Of a stretch of DNA of 64,000 bases, positions 52,356 to 62,400 are shown one piece after another. The stretch is from Chthoniobacteraceae bacterium (lineage in GTDB: Bacteria > Verrucomicrobiota > Verrucomicrobiia > Chthoniobacterales > Chthoniobacteraceae), in the NCBI GenBank assembly GCA_947479475.1, contig CANJZW010000007.1, forward strand, positions 1 through 64,000. The letters run 5' to 3'. Both the position numbers and the translations under genes were made by a program. A model generated the notes under the pieces. That model saw only the letters and a list, made by a program, of their open reading frames with translations, was not told where the DNA came from and ran no database searches. Numbering within the stretch: the stretch's first letter is position 1; every line of letters starts with the position of its first letter.

Positions 52356-52770
52356 TCAACGCGCCCCGTGGATTGTCACGAATTTGTCAGGATTCAAAAG
52401 GCCCTGCGGGTCCAGGGCGAGCTTGAGAGATTCGTGAACGGAATGGCCAACTTCGGAGACGGCTTGCGGCCACCAGCGTTGTTTGGCGATCCCGATGCCG
52501 TGTTTCCCTGTGATGGCGCCACCCCTGGCGAGAACCTGGGTAAACCATTCGTCCAGAGCTCCCTGGACCTTTTCTTGTACGGCTGGATCCTCTTTGTAAC
52601 CGGAATGCCCGAAACAGGCGATGGGATAACCCGTCCTCAGTGGAGGAGGCCAACACGACGGCTTCGGGAGTGCGGCTGGCAAACCAGCGGTCCGCCGCAT
52701 GGGTCAGGAGCTAGGCGTCGCCGTCGGTCACGCGTTCCGGCCTGAGCAGGCGGCGCAGGTCAGCTGCTAG
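52356..52770 (-). pseudogene. Decayed FAD-linked oxidase (glycolate oxidase GlcD-like)
   Basis: Two remnants lie in different frames. The first, read from 52770, gives LAADLRRLLRPERVTDGDA, a stop codon, then THAADRWFASRTPEAVVLAS, which resembles the start of FAD_binding_4 oxidases. The second frame (to 52356) gives YPIACFGHSGYKEDPAVQEK, ITGKHGIGIAKQRWW and LDPQGLLNPDKF, the family's C-terminus. The roughly 300 residues between are missing, the GHxGDGN motif is deleted after GHSG, and the usual GEHGIG has Lys for Glu. It overlaps the end of the polysaccharide deacetylase gene. The protein cannot be functional. Confidence 0.82.
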
Positions 52771-53900
52771 CGTTGGCTCATGCTTTGGAGCCATTTCTTC
52801 CGGAGTTCTTCCTGGCTGAGGGCGACGGGCTTGCTCTGCGTCCCGTCCTTCGGGGCGTCTCCTTTTTGGGCCGGCGGGCTGGCTTTGGAAGCCGTTGGAG
52901 CCGGGGTGGAGGGTTTGGCTTCCGTCACTTGTTTCTTAGCGGGAGACTGTTCTGCCACTGTTTTTTGGGCGGGCTTTGAGTCCTGCGGGGCGGGCGTCTT
53001 TACGGTGGGCTTGGAAGCCACGGGCGCCTTGGGAGGCGACGGCCGGTCCAGGGCGAGGAGTTCGGAGACGGTTACAAATTTGAATCCTTTGGCGGCAAGG
53101 GCGTCGAGGGTGGATGGCATCGCGTCCACGGTGGATTTGTGGATGTCATGGGAAAGAACGATCGAGCCGGACTTGGCGCGGGCCAGGATTTCAGTTTCAA
53201 CGCGGGCAGCGTCGCGAAACTTCCAGTCCAGAGGATCGACGTCCCAGAGAATGGTGCGGTATCCAAAGTTGGCGTGTGTCCAGCGGCGCTGCGGCTCGCT
53301 GAGGGCCCCGTAGGGCGGGCGCATGATCTTCATGGTGACGCCTGTCGCCCTTAGAACGGCTTGGTGTGTTTTGTCCAACTGGTCTCGCAGCGCTGCCTCA
53401 CCAAGGGAAGCGAGGATCGGGTGCGTGTAGGAATGGTTGGCGAGCTCGTGCCCCTCGGCGACGATGCGTTTGAGAATGTCGGGGTACTCCGCCGCGTTCT
53501 GGCCAACCACGAAAAACGTGGCTTTGACACCCCGCTGCTTGAGGATGTCGAGCAGTCTGGGGGTGTTCTGAGCGTGGGGGCCGTCGTCGAAGGTCAGCGC
53601 GAGAACGTGTCCTTCCACGTTGCAGGAGGAATAGGAAAGTTTCGTCGGGGAACCCGCCGGAGCCGGGGCTTGCGTTTCTGGCGCAGGCGCCGCTGCTAGG
53701 GCGGGAGCGGTTGCGTCTGCGGGTTTTGTCACCGTATCAGCCGCCGTATCGGGAGCCTTTGAAGGCGCCGGAGCCAAGTCGGGTGCGTTGGCTGGCGCCT
53801 CGGCGAGGATCGGTTGCAGGGGAGCCTGCGCGAAAAGAGAGGTCACCGGGGTGCCGACTTGCAGGAGGATAATGAGGGATGGAAGCAACAGGCGACGCAT
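52767..53900 (-). CDS. Secreted polysaccharide deacetylase (NodB homology domain)
   Basis: The product has 377 residues. A signal peptide is followed by an Ala/Pro-rich linker to about residue 85. The NodB domain then shows LALTFDDGPHAQNTP (catalytic and metal Asp), ANHSYTHPILASL (the two metal His), RPPYGALSEPQRRW, LWDVDPLDWK and IVLSHDIHKSTVDAM. Such enzymes remove N- or O-acetyl groups from peptidoglycan or other polysaccharides. A second low-complexity Pro/Lys/Ala tail of about 80 residues follows the domain and ends LRKKWLQSMSQR. trpS lies 71 bases upstream on the same strand. Confidence 0.9.
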   Translation of the reverse strand: MRRLLLPSLIILLQVGTPVTSLFAQAPLQPILAEAPANAPDLAPAPSKAPDTAADTVTKPADATAPALAAAPAPETQAPAPAGSPTKLSYSSCNVEGHVLALTFDDGPHAQNTPRLLDILKQRGVKATFFVVGQNAAEYPDILKRIVAEGHELANHSYTHPILASLGEAALRDQLDKTHQAVLRATGVTMKIMRPPYGALSEPQRRWTHANFGYRTILWDVDPLDWKFRDAARVETEILARAKSGSIVLSHDIHKSTVDAMPSTLDALAAKGFKFVTVSELLALDRPSPPKAPVASKPTVKTPAPQDSKPAQKTVAEQSPAKKQVTEAKPSTPAPTASKASPPAQKGDAPKDGTQSKPVALSQEELRKKWLQSMSQR

Positions 53901-53971
53901 ACGAAATGTGGATCTACTTCACGCTAGAGCAGTGCGAAACGCAACCGCACTTTAGCGGGCGCTGCGAATTG

Positions 53972-54943
53972 CTAGCGCAGCCCCATGGCCTTGCGGACCC
54001 GCTCCATCGTGGGAACCGCGACGGCTCGGGCGCGCTGGGCGCCATCCCGAAGGATAGCGTCGATGGTTGAGGGGTCTGCGGCAAGTTCGGCGCGTTTGGT
54101 GCGGAAGGGGGCGAACTTTTGCCAGAGAGCCTCAAACAGACGCTTCTTAAATTCACCGTAGCCCAGACCGCCGGCCCGGAACTGCTCTTCCATAAGCGCC
54201 ACGGAGTCGGCATCCGCGCAAAGTTTGTACAGCGCGACGATGGAGGAGGAGGCTGGGTCCTTGGGGTCTTCGACGGCCGCCGAGTCGGTGACGATGCTCA
54301 ACACTTTTTTGCGGAGCACTTTTTCTTCTTCAAAAAGGGCGATGGTGTTGTCGTAACTTTTGCTCATCTTCTGCCCATCCAGCCCGATTACCGTGGCCAC
54401 CTCGGAAACGATGCTCGGCTGCGGCACGGTGAAGATCGGGCCAAAAAGGCGGTTGGCTTTTTCGGCGAGATCACGCGTGACCTCAACGTGTTGCTTTTGA
54501 TCCCTGCCTACGGGAACGACGTTGCTATCGTAGAGAAGGATGTCAGCCGCCATGAGGACGGGGTAGGCGAACAGCCCGTGGGAGGGGACCTTGCCCTTTG
54601 CAAGGTGATCCTTGTACGCGTGGCAGTTCTCGAGCATCGGCATCGGGGTGAGGCAGGTCAGCAGCCACGCCAGCTCGGTCACTTCGGGGACGTCGCTCTG
54701 GCGGAAGAGGACGGCTTTCTGCGGGTCAAGGCCACACGCCAAAAAATCCAGCGCCACGCCGCGTGTATGTTCGCGCAGGGCGGCGGGGTCTTGCACCGTG
54801 GTGAGGGCGTGATAGTCGGCGATGAAGTAAAACGCCTCCCCACGGTCCTGCCAGTCGATGCTGGGGCGCATCATCCCGAAGTAGTTTCCGAGATGAAGAC
54901 GGCCTGTCGGTTTGATGCCGGAGAGAATGCGGGGCGCTGCCAT
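53972..54943 (-). CDS. trpS: Tryptophanyl-tRNA synthetase
   Basis: The product has 323 residues. It is a class I synthetase with the HIGH-like motif PTGRLHLGNYFGMM and the KMSKS motif GQKMSKSYDNTI, plus YPVLMAADILLYDSNVVPVG and GRDQKQHVEVTRDLA for tryptophan binding. The start at 54943 (MAAPRILSGIKPTG) fits the family; an in-frame ATG at 54955 has a GGAGAG too close to it. Genes on either side are on the same strand but encode unrelated secreted proteins. Confidence 0.95.
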   Translation of the reverse strand: MAAPRILSGIKPTGRLHLGNYFGMMRPSIDWQDRGEAFYFIADYHALTTVQDPAALREHTRGVALDFLACGLDPQKAVLFRQSDVPEVTELAWLLTCLTPMPMLENCHAYKDHLAKGKVPSHGLFAYPVLMAADILLYDSNVVPVGRDQKQHVEVTRDLAEKANRLFGPIFTVPQPSIVSEVATVIGLDGQKMSKSYDNTIALFEEEKVLRKKVLSIVTDSAAVEDPKDPASSSIVALYKLCADADSVALMEEQFRAGGLGYGEFKKRLFEALWQKFAPFRTKRAELAADPSTIDAILRDGAQRARAVAVPTMERVRKAMGLR

Positions 54944-55008
54944 AAGAAAGCGCATTCTCTCCGGAAAAGCGCCCCCTGCACAAGACGCGGCGTTTAAAAA
55001 GACGTCGA

Positions 55009-57369
55009 CTAGGGCGCCGGCACGATCTGGATCGCGTCGGCAACGATGTTTCCATCAGCGCCCGCAGTTCTGAGAATAACGGCGTTTTTGGCTCCCGCCG
55101 CGAAATCAAACAGACCGAGGACATTCATTCCCTTGGGGGCGGTGATTCTCTGGTTGAGGCGCTGGGCCGCTTCTTTCTGTCCTGGCCGCTCCAGAGCGCA
55201 GCTTGTTTGGGAGGAGCGGTTTTCATGGCCTGCCCAGTACAGGCGCACTTCGTATTTGCCGGCGCTCGGCACCGAAAACTCGAAGCGGGCTTCCGCGTTG
55301 GCTTTGGGGCCGGCGATTTTCGCGCCGCCCCCGAGGCATGGGGTCAGTGATGTGGAGGACCAGGAGCCGGTGAAAACGGCCTTTGTGTCGTCGACGACGA
55401 TGCCCGATAAAACTTCACTTGGAGCTCCGTCTCCCGGATTGAGACGGTTTGCGAATTGCGGCAGGTCGCGGTTCATCGAGCCCACCGTCATCTTCGAGGG
55501 GTCGGCGATGTTGGGATCCAAACGGGTTTCGCCGTTGAGGGAGTCGCGCCGGATGGCGCCGGGTTGCTCGGCGAGCTGGATGAGTTCGGGCAGATGTTTT
55601 TCATACACACCCCGGGGACTGGTTCCATGCAGCACGGCGAGGTAGGCGGCCTTGCCCACGATTTCACCCATCATTCCGCAAGTTCTCATGACGCGGATGG
55701 TTCCGAGGGCCTGATGGGTGACGCTGATGTTACGGCCTGCCATGAAAAGGTTGGGCACGTTTTTGGAGTAGAAACACCGGTAGGGCACGGGATAGCCGTT
55801 TTTGCGGTCGACGTGACGTCCGAATTCGGCGCGGGAGATGAAAGGGTTTTCGGGGAACTTCTTGGCGAACTGCTCGCGCGGATAGTGCAGGTCGATGTCC
55901 CAGGTGGTGGGAACGAAGCCGTCGGCGAACTCGCGTTTTTCGACAATATCTTCCTGAGTGAGGACGACGTCGCCTTGCAGCAGTCGGCTTTCGCGCGGGC
56001 CGCCCACGTGCGAAACCCACTTGAGGGAGGCGTTGGTGTTTTCGTCTTTTTTCCCGCCGTGTTTCAGGGCGCTAAACGCTCCGAAAACAGCTCTCAAATT
56101 CCAGTCGCGAATCAGCTCCAGATCGTTCAGAGGATGCTTTCCAAAGCCCGATTCCCAGAACCATTCGCCTTTGTAAAAGGGTTTGCCTTCGATCAGTGAA
56201 CGGCTCTTGGGCGTGTTCGGAAAATCATCCGCTTCCAAGGCGAGCGCCCATGGCGTCGGCTGCCAGGCCTGCGGAGTTTCAGCCTGCTGATAGTACCACA
56301 TGTTGGACATGCCCATGTGCCCGGTTTCTTCCATTGTAAACGCCGCGCCGGCAAGGCCGCCCACGGTGCCGTGCCCGGTGCAGTCGACGAAAAGTTTGCC
56401 GCGGAAAACACGTTCCCGGCCGGAGCGAACATCCAGTGCGGTGACGGCCTTGATGGCGCCGCCTTGTTGTTCCTGCAGCACACCTTGCACGAAGTGACCC
56501 AAAAACAGGGAAAGCGTTTTTTCGTTCCGGCAGACCGTTTCCTTTTTGTCGTCTACAAAGTCCGCAGCCGCCCCGGGACTGTCCGGCGAGCGGTCTGCAA
56601 ACTCCTCCACAATTTCGCCCACGTGCGGGTATTTTCCGCGCATGGTTCCACCTTGGGCCCAGACGCCGATTTCGCTGCTACCGTTGCCTCCGAGGACAAA
56701 GCGGTCTTGGATCAGCGCAACGCGCAGGGACTGCCGGGCAGCGGAAACGGCGGCGCCCAGACCCGCGTAACCGCCGCCAATGACCACGAGATCGTAGGTG
56801 CCGGCCTCTGCGGAAGCGCCTTCGGGATTGAGCCACTTTTTGCGCGCGTCAGCGAGGGCGGCGCCGTCGGGCGGGGTGAACTTCGGATCGTTGCTGAGTA
56901 GGATGGCGTCGCAGCGGCCGTCGAAGCCGGTGAGGTCGTGGAGTGCGAGCGTGACTTCGCCCGGTTTGAGTTCGAGGCTGCCACCCGCCTGCCAGTGCCA
57001 CTCAGCGCCTTCTGTGCCGAATTCGGCGGCCAGCGCTTTCCCGTTCACGACCAGCTGGAAGCGCCCCGGCGTACCACTTGCTTTCCACGGTGCCACCCAG
57101 TCTTTGGTGCGCACCCAAACGCGGTAGTTGCCCGCCTCCAAGACCTGGATTTTTCCCTGGGCGTCAGACACGGGTTTTCCGAGGCCGTGTGCCAGTAAAT
57201 AGGGGGAGCCCATGATGGGGATGAAGGAGGTGTCCAGCATCCAGCCGCCGTGGGTGGAGAGCGACTCGGCTTCCACAAAAAGGGGTTCTCCGGCGGAGGC
57301 GTTTGAGAGGCTGGAGCAAAGCAGGGCAGAGCCGGTGAGCAGCAGGGAAAAAGACTGGCGGATTTTCAT
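55009..57369 (-). CDS. Secreted FAD-dependent oxidoreductase (xanthan-lyase-like) with a C-terminal carbohydrate-binding-like domain
   Basis: The product has 786 residues. It has a signal peptide, an N-terminal beta-rich domain to about 180 (FVEAESLSTHGGWMLD, YRVWVRTKDWVAPWK), the FAD-binding core YDLVVIGGGYAGLGAAVSAA with LGGNGSSEIGVW, and KNVPNLFMAGRNISVTHQAL later. The last 150 residues look like a second beta-sandwich (ARFEFSVPSAGKYEVRLYW). Verrucomicrobiota and Planctomycetota encode many such proteins, thought to oxidise or process polysaccharide-derived sugars; the substrate is unknown. A PafA-like phosphatase gene lies just upstream on the same strand. Confidence 0.85.
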   Translation of the reverse strand: MKIRQSFSLLLTGSALLCSSLSNASAGEPLFVEAESLSTHGGWMLDTSFIPIMGSPYLLAHGLGKPVSDAQGKIQVLEAGNYRVWVRTKDWVAPWKASGTPGRFQLVVNGKALAAEFGTEGAEWHWQAGGSLELKPGEVTLALHDLTGFDGRCDAILLSNDPKFTPPDGAALADARKKWLNPEGASAEAGTYDLVVIGGGYAGLGAAVSAARQSLRVALIQDRFVLGGNGSSEIGVWAQGGTMRGKYPHVGEIVEEFADRSPDSPGAAADFVDDKKETVCRNEKTLSLFLGHFVQGVLQEQQGGAIKAVTALDVRSGRERVFRGKLFVDCTGHGTVGGLAGAAFTMEETGHMGMSNMWYYQQAETPQAWQPTPWALALEADDFPNTPKSRSLIEGKPFYKGEWFWESGFGKHPLNDLELIRDWNLRAVFGAFSALKHGGKKDENTNASLKWVSHVGGPRESRLLQGDVVLTQEDIVEKREFADGFVPTTWDIDLHYPREQFAKKFPENPFISRAEFGRHVDRKNGYPVPYRCFYSKNVPNLFMAGRNISVTHQALGTIRVMRTCGMMGEIVGKAAYLAVLHGTSPRGVYEKHLPELIQLAEQPGAIRRDSLNGETRLDPNIADPSKMTVGSMNRDLPQFANRLNPGDGAPSEVLSGIVVDDTKAVFTGSWSSTSLTPCLGGGAKIAGPKANAEARFEFSVPSAGKYEVRLYWAGHENRSSQTSCALERPGQKEAAQRLNQRITAPKGMNVLGLFDFAAGAKNAVILRTAGADGNIVADAIQIVPAP

Positions 57370-57427
57370 AAAAAAAGAGAGGACGCGGTGCCGTGAAGGA
57401 AAGACGCAGGGATAAAGATTCTTAGGC

Positions 57428-59056
57428 TCATTGTGAGTCGGGGCGCAAAATGCCGAGGATGGGTTTGCCCATGTTCAGGGCGGGCTCCGTCATGCGGAGC
57501 GCGACGCAAAGTGTGGAGGCGATGTCGGTGATGGAGACGTCATCGGCGCAGCGGCCGGGTTTGAATGGGGCGCCGTAAAAGAGGATGGGCACGTGAGTGT
57601 CGTAGGCGAAGGGGGCCCCGTGGGTGGTGCCGCCCTTTCCGCCGCCGGGGATTTGGAAGGGTTTTTGGACGAGGACCACATCTCCGCTGCGTTCGGCATT
57701 GAAGCCGTTTTGGATCCGCTGGCCGAGGGGGCCGGGAGCCCGGCCGTCAAGCAGTTGGGAACGCGTGTAGCCGGCTTGGAACTTGCCCGTGTCCAGGGCC
57801 CAGTCGCGCACAAAAGCGGCCACGTCTTCGGCGTTTAAATGGCGCTCAGCGAGAGCGGCGTGATCGAAATAAACGTTGCCTTCCACGATTTTTGGGGTGA
57901 GCAGAAACCGCCCGGCTCCAAAGCGTTGCTCTAGTTTGGCGAGGAGGTCGGCGGTGAGGGCGTTCATGTCCGCGCGCAGCCCGTCCAGCCCGTTGGCTTG
58001 GGCGAACTCTGGCGTCGGCGCCACGCCGTGGTCAGCGGTCAGAACGACCCAGACGTTGTGCAGGCCGAGGCGCTGGTCGAGCCCTTGCAAAAGGCGTTCC
58101 AGTTCGAGGTCCAGCCGCAGCACCATGTCCTGGATCTCGTGGGAATAAGGGCCGAAGCGGTGGCCGCAAGCGTCGAGGGAGGAAAAGGAAACGCTCAGGA
58201 GGTCCGGTTGGGGGCCGGAGCCCATCTTTTCGCCGTCCACGGCGGCCAGCGCCAAATCGGTGAGTAATTGGTTGCCAAAAGGGGTGGGAACGAGGGTTTC
58301 AAAGCCTTCGGTCGGAGAGGGGACGACGGTGTGGTCGAAGGCGGCGATTTTTTCGCCCGGAAGGGGGGAGGCTCCCAAGGCCTGGGCCGGTCCGGTATAG
58401 ACTTCGGGGCTTTTAAGACGTGTCCATTTTTGCCCGGTGAAGGACTGCGGAAATTGCCGGGCGTTGAAGTCGGAGAGCCAGGCGGGCAGTTCGGGGCGGT
58501 AGTAGGTGCTGGTGATGAAACGGCCGCTGGTGGAGTCGAACCAGAACGCGCCTTGAGGTTTGCGCCCGGCGGGCAGGATGGCGCCGCGGTCTTTGAGGGA
58601 GATGCCGACGACTTTGGAGCCGAACCGGAGGCGCATGCCATCGGCAAAATTATCCCCGATCATATTCCGCGGGGAGCGGCGGGCGGCGGCTTCGCCGGCT
58701 CCCACGGGGGCGGCGTCTGGGTCGCCAACGCAGTTGACCATGGTGCGAGAGCGTTTGTCGAACCAGTCGTTGCCGATGATTCCGTGCATGGCGGGGGACG
58801 AGCCGCTCAGGAAAGAGGCGTGGCCGGGACCGGTGACGGTGGGGGCGTAATTGTAATGGGCGAAGGTGAGGAAAGCGCCTTTTTGAGAGAGAAAGCGGAA
58901 GCCGCCGGGCGACATTTGGCCGTGGAGGGACTCCAGGTAGTCGTAGCGCAATTGGTCGACGAGGATGGCGACGACGAGTTTCGGCGGGGTCGCGAGGGCG
59001 CCGAGCGGAACTGAGGCGAAGCCCAGAAAGAGGAAAAGGCAGGGGAGGAAACGCAT
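57428..59056 (-). CDS. Secreted alkaline phosphatase / type I phosphodiesterase (PafA-like)
   Basis: The product has 542 residues with a signal peptide (RFLPCLFLFLGFASVPLGALA). It shows VVAILVDQLRYDYLESL with the first metal Asp, TVTGPGHASFLSGSSPAMHG, where the nucleophile Thr and His are placed, GNDWFD, and later SVSFSSLDACGHRFGPYSHE and VVLTADHGVAPTPEF with metal-binding Asp and His. PafA-type enzymes are periplasmic phosphate-scavenging phosphomonoesterases of low substrate selectivity. ATG 59056 gives a compact signal peptide; a longer frame starts at 59092. No Pho-box was recognised. Confidence 0.88.
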   Translation of the reverse strand: MRFLPCLFLFLGFASVPLGALATPPKLVVAILVDQLRYDYLESLHGQMSPGGFRFLSQKGAFLTFAHYNYAPTVTGPGHASFLSGSSPAMHGIIGNDWFDKRSRTMVNCVGDPDAAPVGAGEAAARRSPRNMIGDNFADGMRLRFGSKVVGISLKDRGAILPAGRKPQGAFWFDSTSGRFITSTYYRPELPAWLSDFNARQFPQSFTGQKWTRLKSPEVYTGPAQALGASPLPGEKIAAFDHTVVPSPTEGFETLVPTPFGNQLLTDLALAAVDGEKMGSGPQPDLLSVSFSSLDACGHRFGPYSHEIQDMVLRLDLELERLLQGLDQRLGLHNVWVVLTADHGVAPTPEFAQANGLDGLRADMNALTADLLAKLEQRFGAGRFLLTPKIVEGNVYFDHAALAERHLNAEDVAAFVRDWALDTGKFQAGYTRSQLLDGRAPGPLGQRIQNGFNAERSGDVVLVQKPFQIPGGGKGGTTHGAPFAYDTHVPILFYGAPFKPGRCADDVSITDIASTLCVALRMTEPALNMGKPILGILRPDSQ

Positions 59057-59423
59057 GGGGTAGGATGTCGCTTTGACCAGGCGCGAAGGCAAGTCAGGAA
59101 GGGTGGGAGGGCAGTGTTTCTCAAAAGTGAGAAAAGCGCGTCGCTTTGGAGCAATTGCGGCCAGCCCGCTTCTCTGTAAATGGAAGAAGAAACGGGTAAG
59201 ACAAACCGGAGTGGAGCTTCGTATTAGAAACTTTCAATGATCGCACGTTTTCTGCTACTCATCCGGTGTTCCCTTTTGCGTCAGTTCTCCGGCCTTCAAG
59301 CTGCGAGCACCCCCCATGACTGTGCCACCCTCCACCACCCGAGACCAGCGCGCTCCGTTGTCCCCAGACAACGCGGGAAGGGACGGCGCGGGTGCATCTG
59401 GCAACAGACTGCCAGGGAAAGGG
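59057..59423. other. 367-base divergent region between the phosphatase and the beta-strand repeat gene
   Basis: No gene is supported. It should hold promoters in both directions. TTTCTCA (59117-59123) and TGAGAAA (59128-59134) form a 7-bp inverted repeat with a four-base spacer, 61 bases upstream of the phosphatase start, that could be an operator or small hairpin. The plus-strand frame of the next gene is open from 59240, so its true start may lie within the last 110 bases of this region. Confidence 0.5.
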
Positions 59424-62400
59424 ATGGAGCTCGACGGTACGGTGCCGGAGCTGCGGGTGAGCGGCTTCGGAGGCGTCAAACCCCTTTGGGTGCGTTGCAC
59501 GAGCATTTTGATGCTGTGTGTGTATTTCTGCAGTCTAGGCAGCGCGCTTGGCCAAGGCGCTTTCCCTCCGGCCGTTACTTTGCAGTGGGGTTTGGGGGTG
59601 GATGGTTTCCATGAACGGTCTGTTATTTGGGAAACCGAGGGCGCTGAGGTGTTTAACCCAAAGTTTGCGGCGTTCGATCCCTTGAATCCCGGTTACCTAG
59701 GGACTCAGGGTAGGTTGTCCAGCGATGGCTCATCGGTGTTGGGTTTTGGAGCTCTGGTGAGCGCTAGGTTGGGCGATAAATACGAGGTTGTTTTATGGAG
59801 TGGATTAACGGGGGGATTTATTCCTCAGGTGGGTGTTTTAGATTTTGGTTGGCAAAACTACACATTGAAGGGCTCCGACTTTCTGGGTGGGACACTGGTT
59901 TTGGGGGGAGTCGGGTTAGTCGGGTTTTCTTCCGGAATCAATGTCCATGATGGCGCTAACTCCCGCCTTGGAAATGGTTCCCCCTGGCTCAATTTAATTC
60001 TCGGGGCAGACAACACCTGGCGCAACGTCTCTGGGAACGTCTTCACAGTGGACACGCCCATTCAAACGCGGGGTTACTCTGTGACCATTGCAGGATTCAG
60101 TCCGATCGTTCTTGCGGGAACGTTAATTGGAAGTGCGTCCGGAACGCTTCACGTGGGATCTGGCAGTAACCTGATCATTGGAAACAGAGCGCTGGATACT
60201 CTGGGAGAGTTTGGAGGAGGCATTTTTCTCGAGGGAGGGATCCTGGGTCTGGCCGCGGATGTAGATCGGGGCTCGACCAAGTCTGTTCTCACTCTGTTTT
60301 CGAATACAACAATCGTGCCCCAAAGGTTTTCCATCGGCGGCGAAAATCACAAAAGCCAGGTTGGAATGGTAAATGCGGGCACCTCGAATCTGTCTGTCTT
60401 ATCGTTGGATGGATCCGGCATGGTGGTCAGCGGCACGTACAATCTAGGTACCGCGCAGTTTGTCAACGTCTCATCGCCCGGCGGATCAGGGTCCAATTTG
60501 ACTCCCGGACTGACGCTTGGGGGTGCGGTGACTGCTGGGACAAACCAGTTTCTCAAAACTGGAGATGGGGTGTTGCTGCTCACCGGAACTTCAGGCACGG
60601 ATATCGGCGGAAGTGAGGCAGGGGTTTTTATGATCAACCGCGGGGTTTTGGCTGTGAATAGCGATTTGGCGTTAGGAACTCCGACGACTATAGTGGACCA
60701 AAGCGGGAGTGATCCGACGGCGGGTTTTCGGGCGACGGGAAGTTTTTCGACCTTCCGGTCTTTCAGGTTTGGCTCGGTGGCGAACAATGGGATGGGTGTT
60801 ACTGGCGGCAATACACTAACGCTAACTTCGCCTTTCATTTTCAACTTCGGATCTGGTGCCTCGATGCAAAAAAACGATGCAGGAACGCTGGAACTCGCAG
60901 TGGCCAACGGTACTTGGAGCGGTCCGATAACGGTAGCCGGGGGTGGCCTTTTGCTTTCCGCCGGCACCGCCGCCGGCACGGGCTTGATCACGGTGCAGAC
61001 TCAGGGAGCGGCCCTGCAGCTCAGGGGGGTGAGCCTGACCCAGCCCCTTTCTTTAAATGCCTCCGGAATCAATTCCGCCGGAGCGCTGGAAGCTGTTTCG
61101 GGAACCAGCACGGTTTCGGGATTGATCACTCTTGCCTCTGGGGTTCCGTCTTTTATCGCGGCTGATGCAGGAGCGACCCTACTCATGGCAGGCACGATTC
61201 AGGTGGCCAATCCGTTAACATTGGCGGGGGCGGGTAGTGTGATCCTGGGGCCCAAAACCGTTCTGTCGGGATCCTGGCCTGGCACCGTCAACAAACTGGG
61301 GACTGGAACGGCATTTCTTTTGTTTGCTGGCACCAATTTTTTTGGGGCGCTCAATGTCAATGGGGGCAGTCTGATCCTGGGAGGATCTGGGATCATCGGC
61401 GGCGCTGCAAATGCAGTCACCATCCAGCCAGGGGCCACTCTTGTGGTGGACAATTTAGGCGCCAATGTGGCCAACCGTTTGGGAGGCAGCCTCAGGCCCC
61501 TGAACCTCTCTGGCGGCTTGCTGTTTTCGGGCACCACAAGTTCAGGCACCCTTTCCGCTGAGAACTTGGGCGCCCTAACATTGGCATCCGGAAACAGCGT
61601 TATCACCCTCAATCCAGGAAGCGGGGGTTCGTTCACTGTCTCCCTGGCGAGTCTTACCAATAAAACTGGGGCAACACTTCTCTTACGGGGGGGCAGTGTG
61701 GGCTCTGCGCAGGGTGCCAATACGGGCACCTTTACCAGTGGTACCGCCGCAGTGACGCTGTTCGGCGGCACGGTGAATGATGGCGTGTTCAACAAAGGAA
61801 TCCTGCCCTACACGCTGATCGACCCAAGCGGCAACGGCACCGGGACGTCCTTCGCAACGGTGGACAGGTCGGGCACCCTGACCGTCGCCGCCGGCACGTT
61901 CCGGGCGCTCAAAGGAGGTGAGTATTTTACGATAGCCTCTTCTACCGCGACGCTTACAGCCGATAGAAACACATTGCTCAGCGCAAATCTGACGCAGCCT
62001 TCCACGGTCAAACTAACCTCCTTGACCCTCAGTGACGGCTCAGTCTTGTCCGTAGGGAGTAGTGCGTCTTCCGTAGTTCTGACGCTCAGCAGCGGAGGCT
62101 TGCTGCTGTCTGGCGATGGCTCTGGGGTTCTGGGGGGCACGCTGAATTCAGGGGCGTCCTCACTGTGGATTTTCGCGCCGCAGGCAGGTAGCACGCACAC
62201 CATCAGCAGCGCTTTGAGGGCCACCACTGGAACTCCCAACTTTGGGTTGGTCAAGGCCGGACAGGGCACCTTGCTCTTGAATGGCACCCAGGTGACTGGA
62301 GTTTCGTCAAACTTACTCATTGGGGCCGTGACGGTTAACGAAGGCACGCTGCAGCTCGGGGTTAGAAATGCCTTTAACTATAGGAGCCCCCAGCCACTCG

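Noticed and set aside
59237-59614. Open frame of 125 codons on the plus strand at the start of the beta-strand repeat gene
   Set aside because: It is out of frame with the long open frame that continues to the window end and shows no domain.
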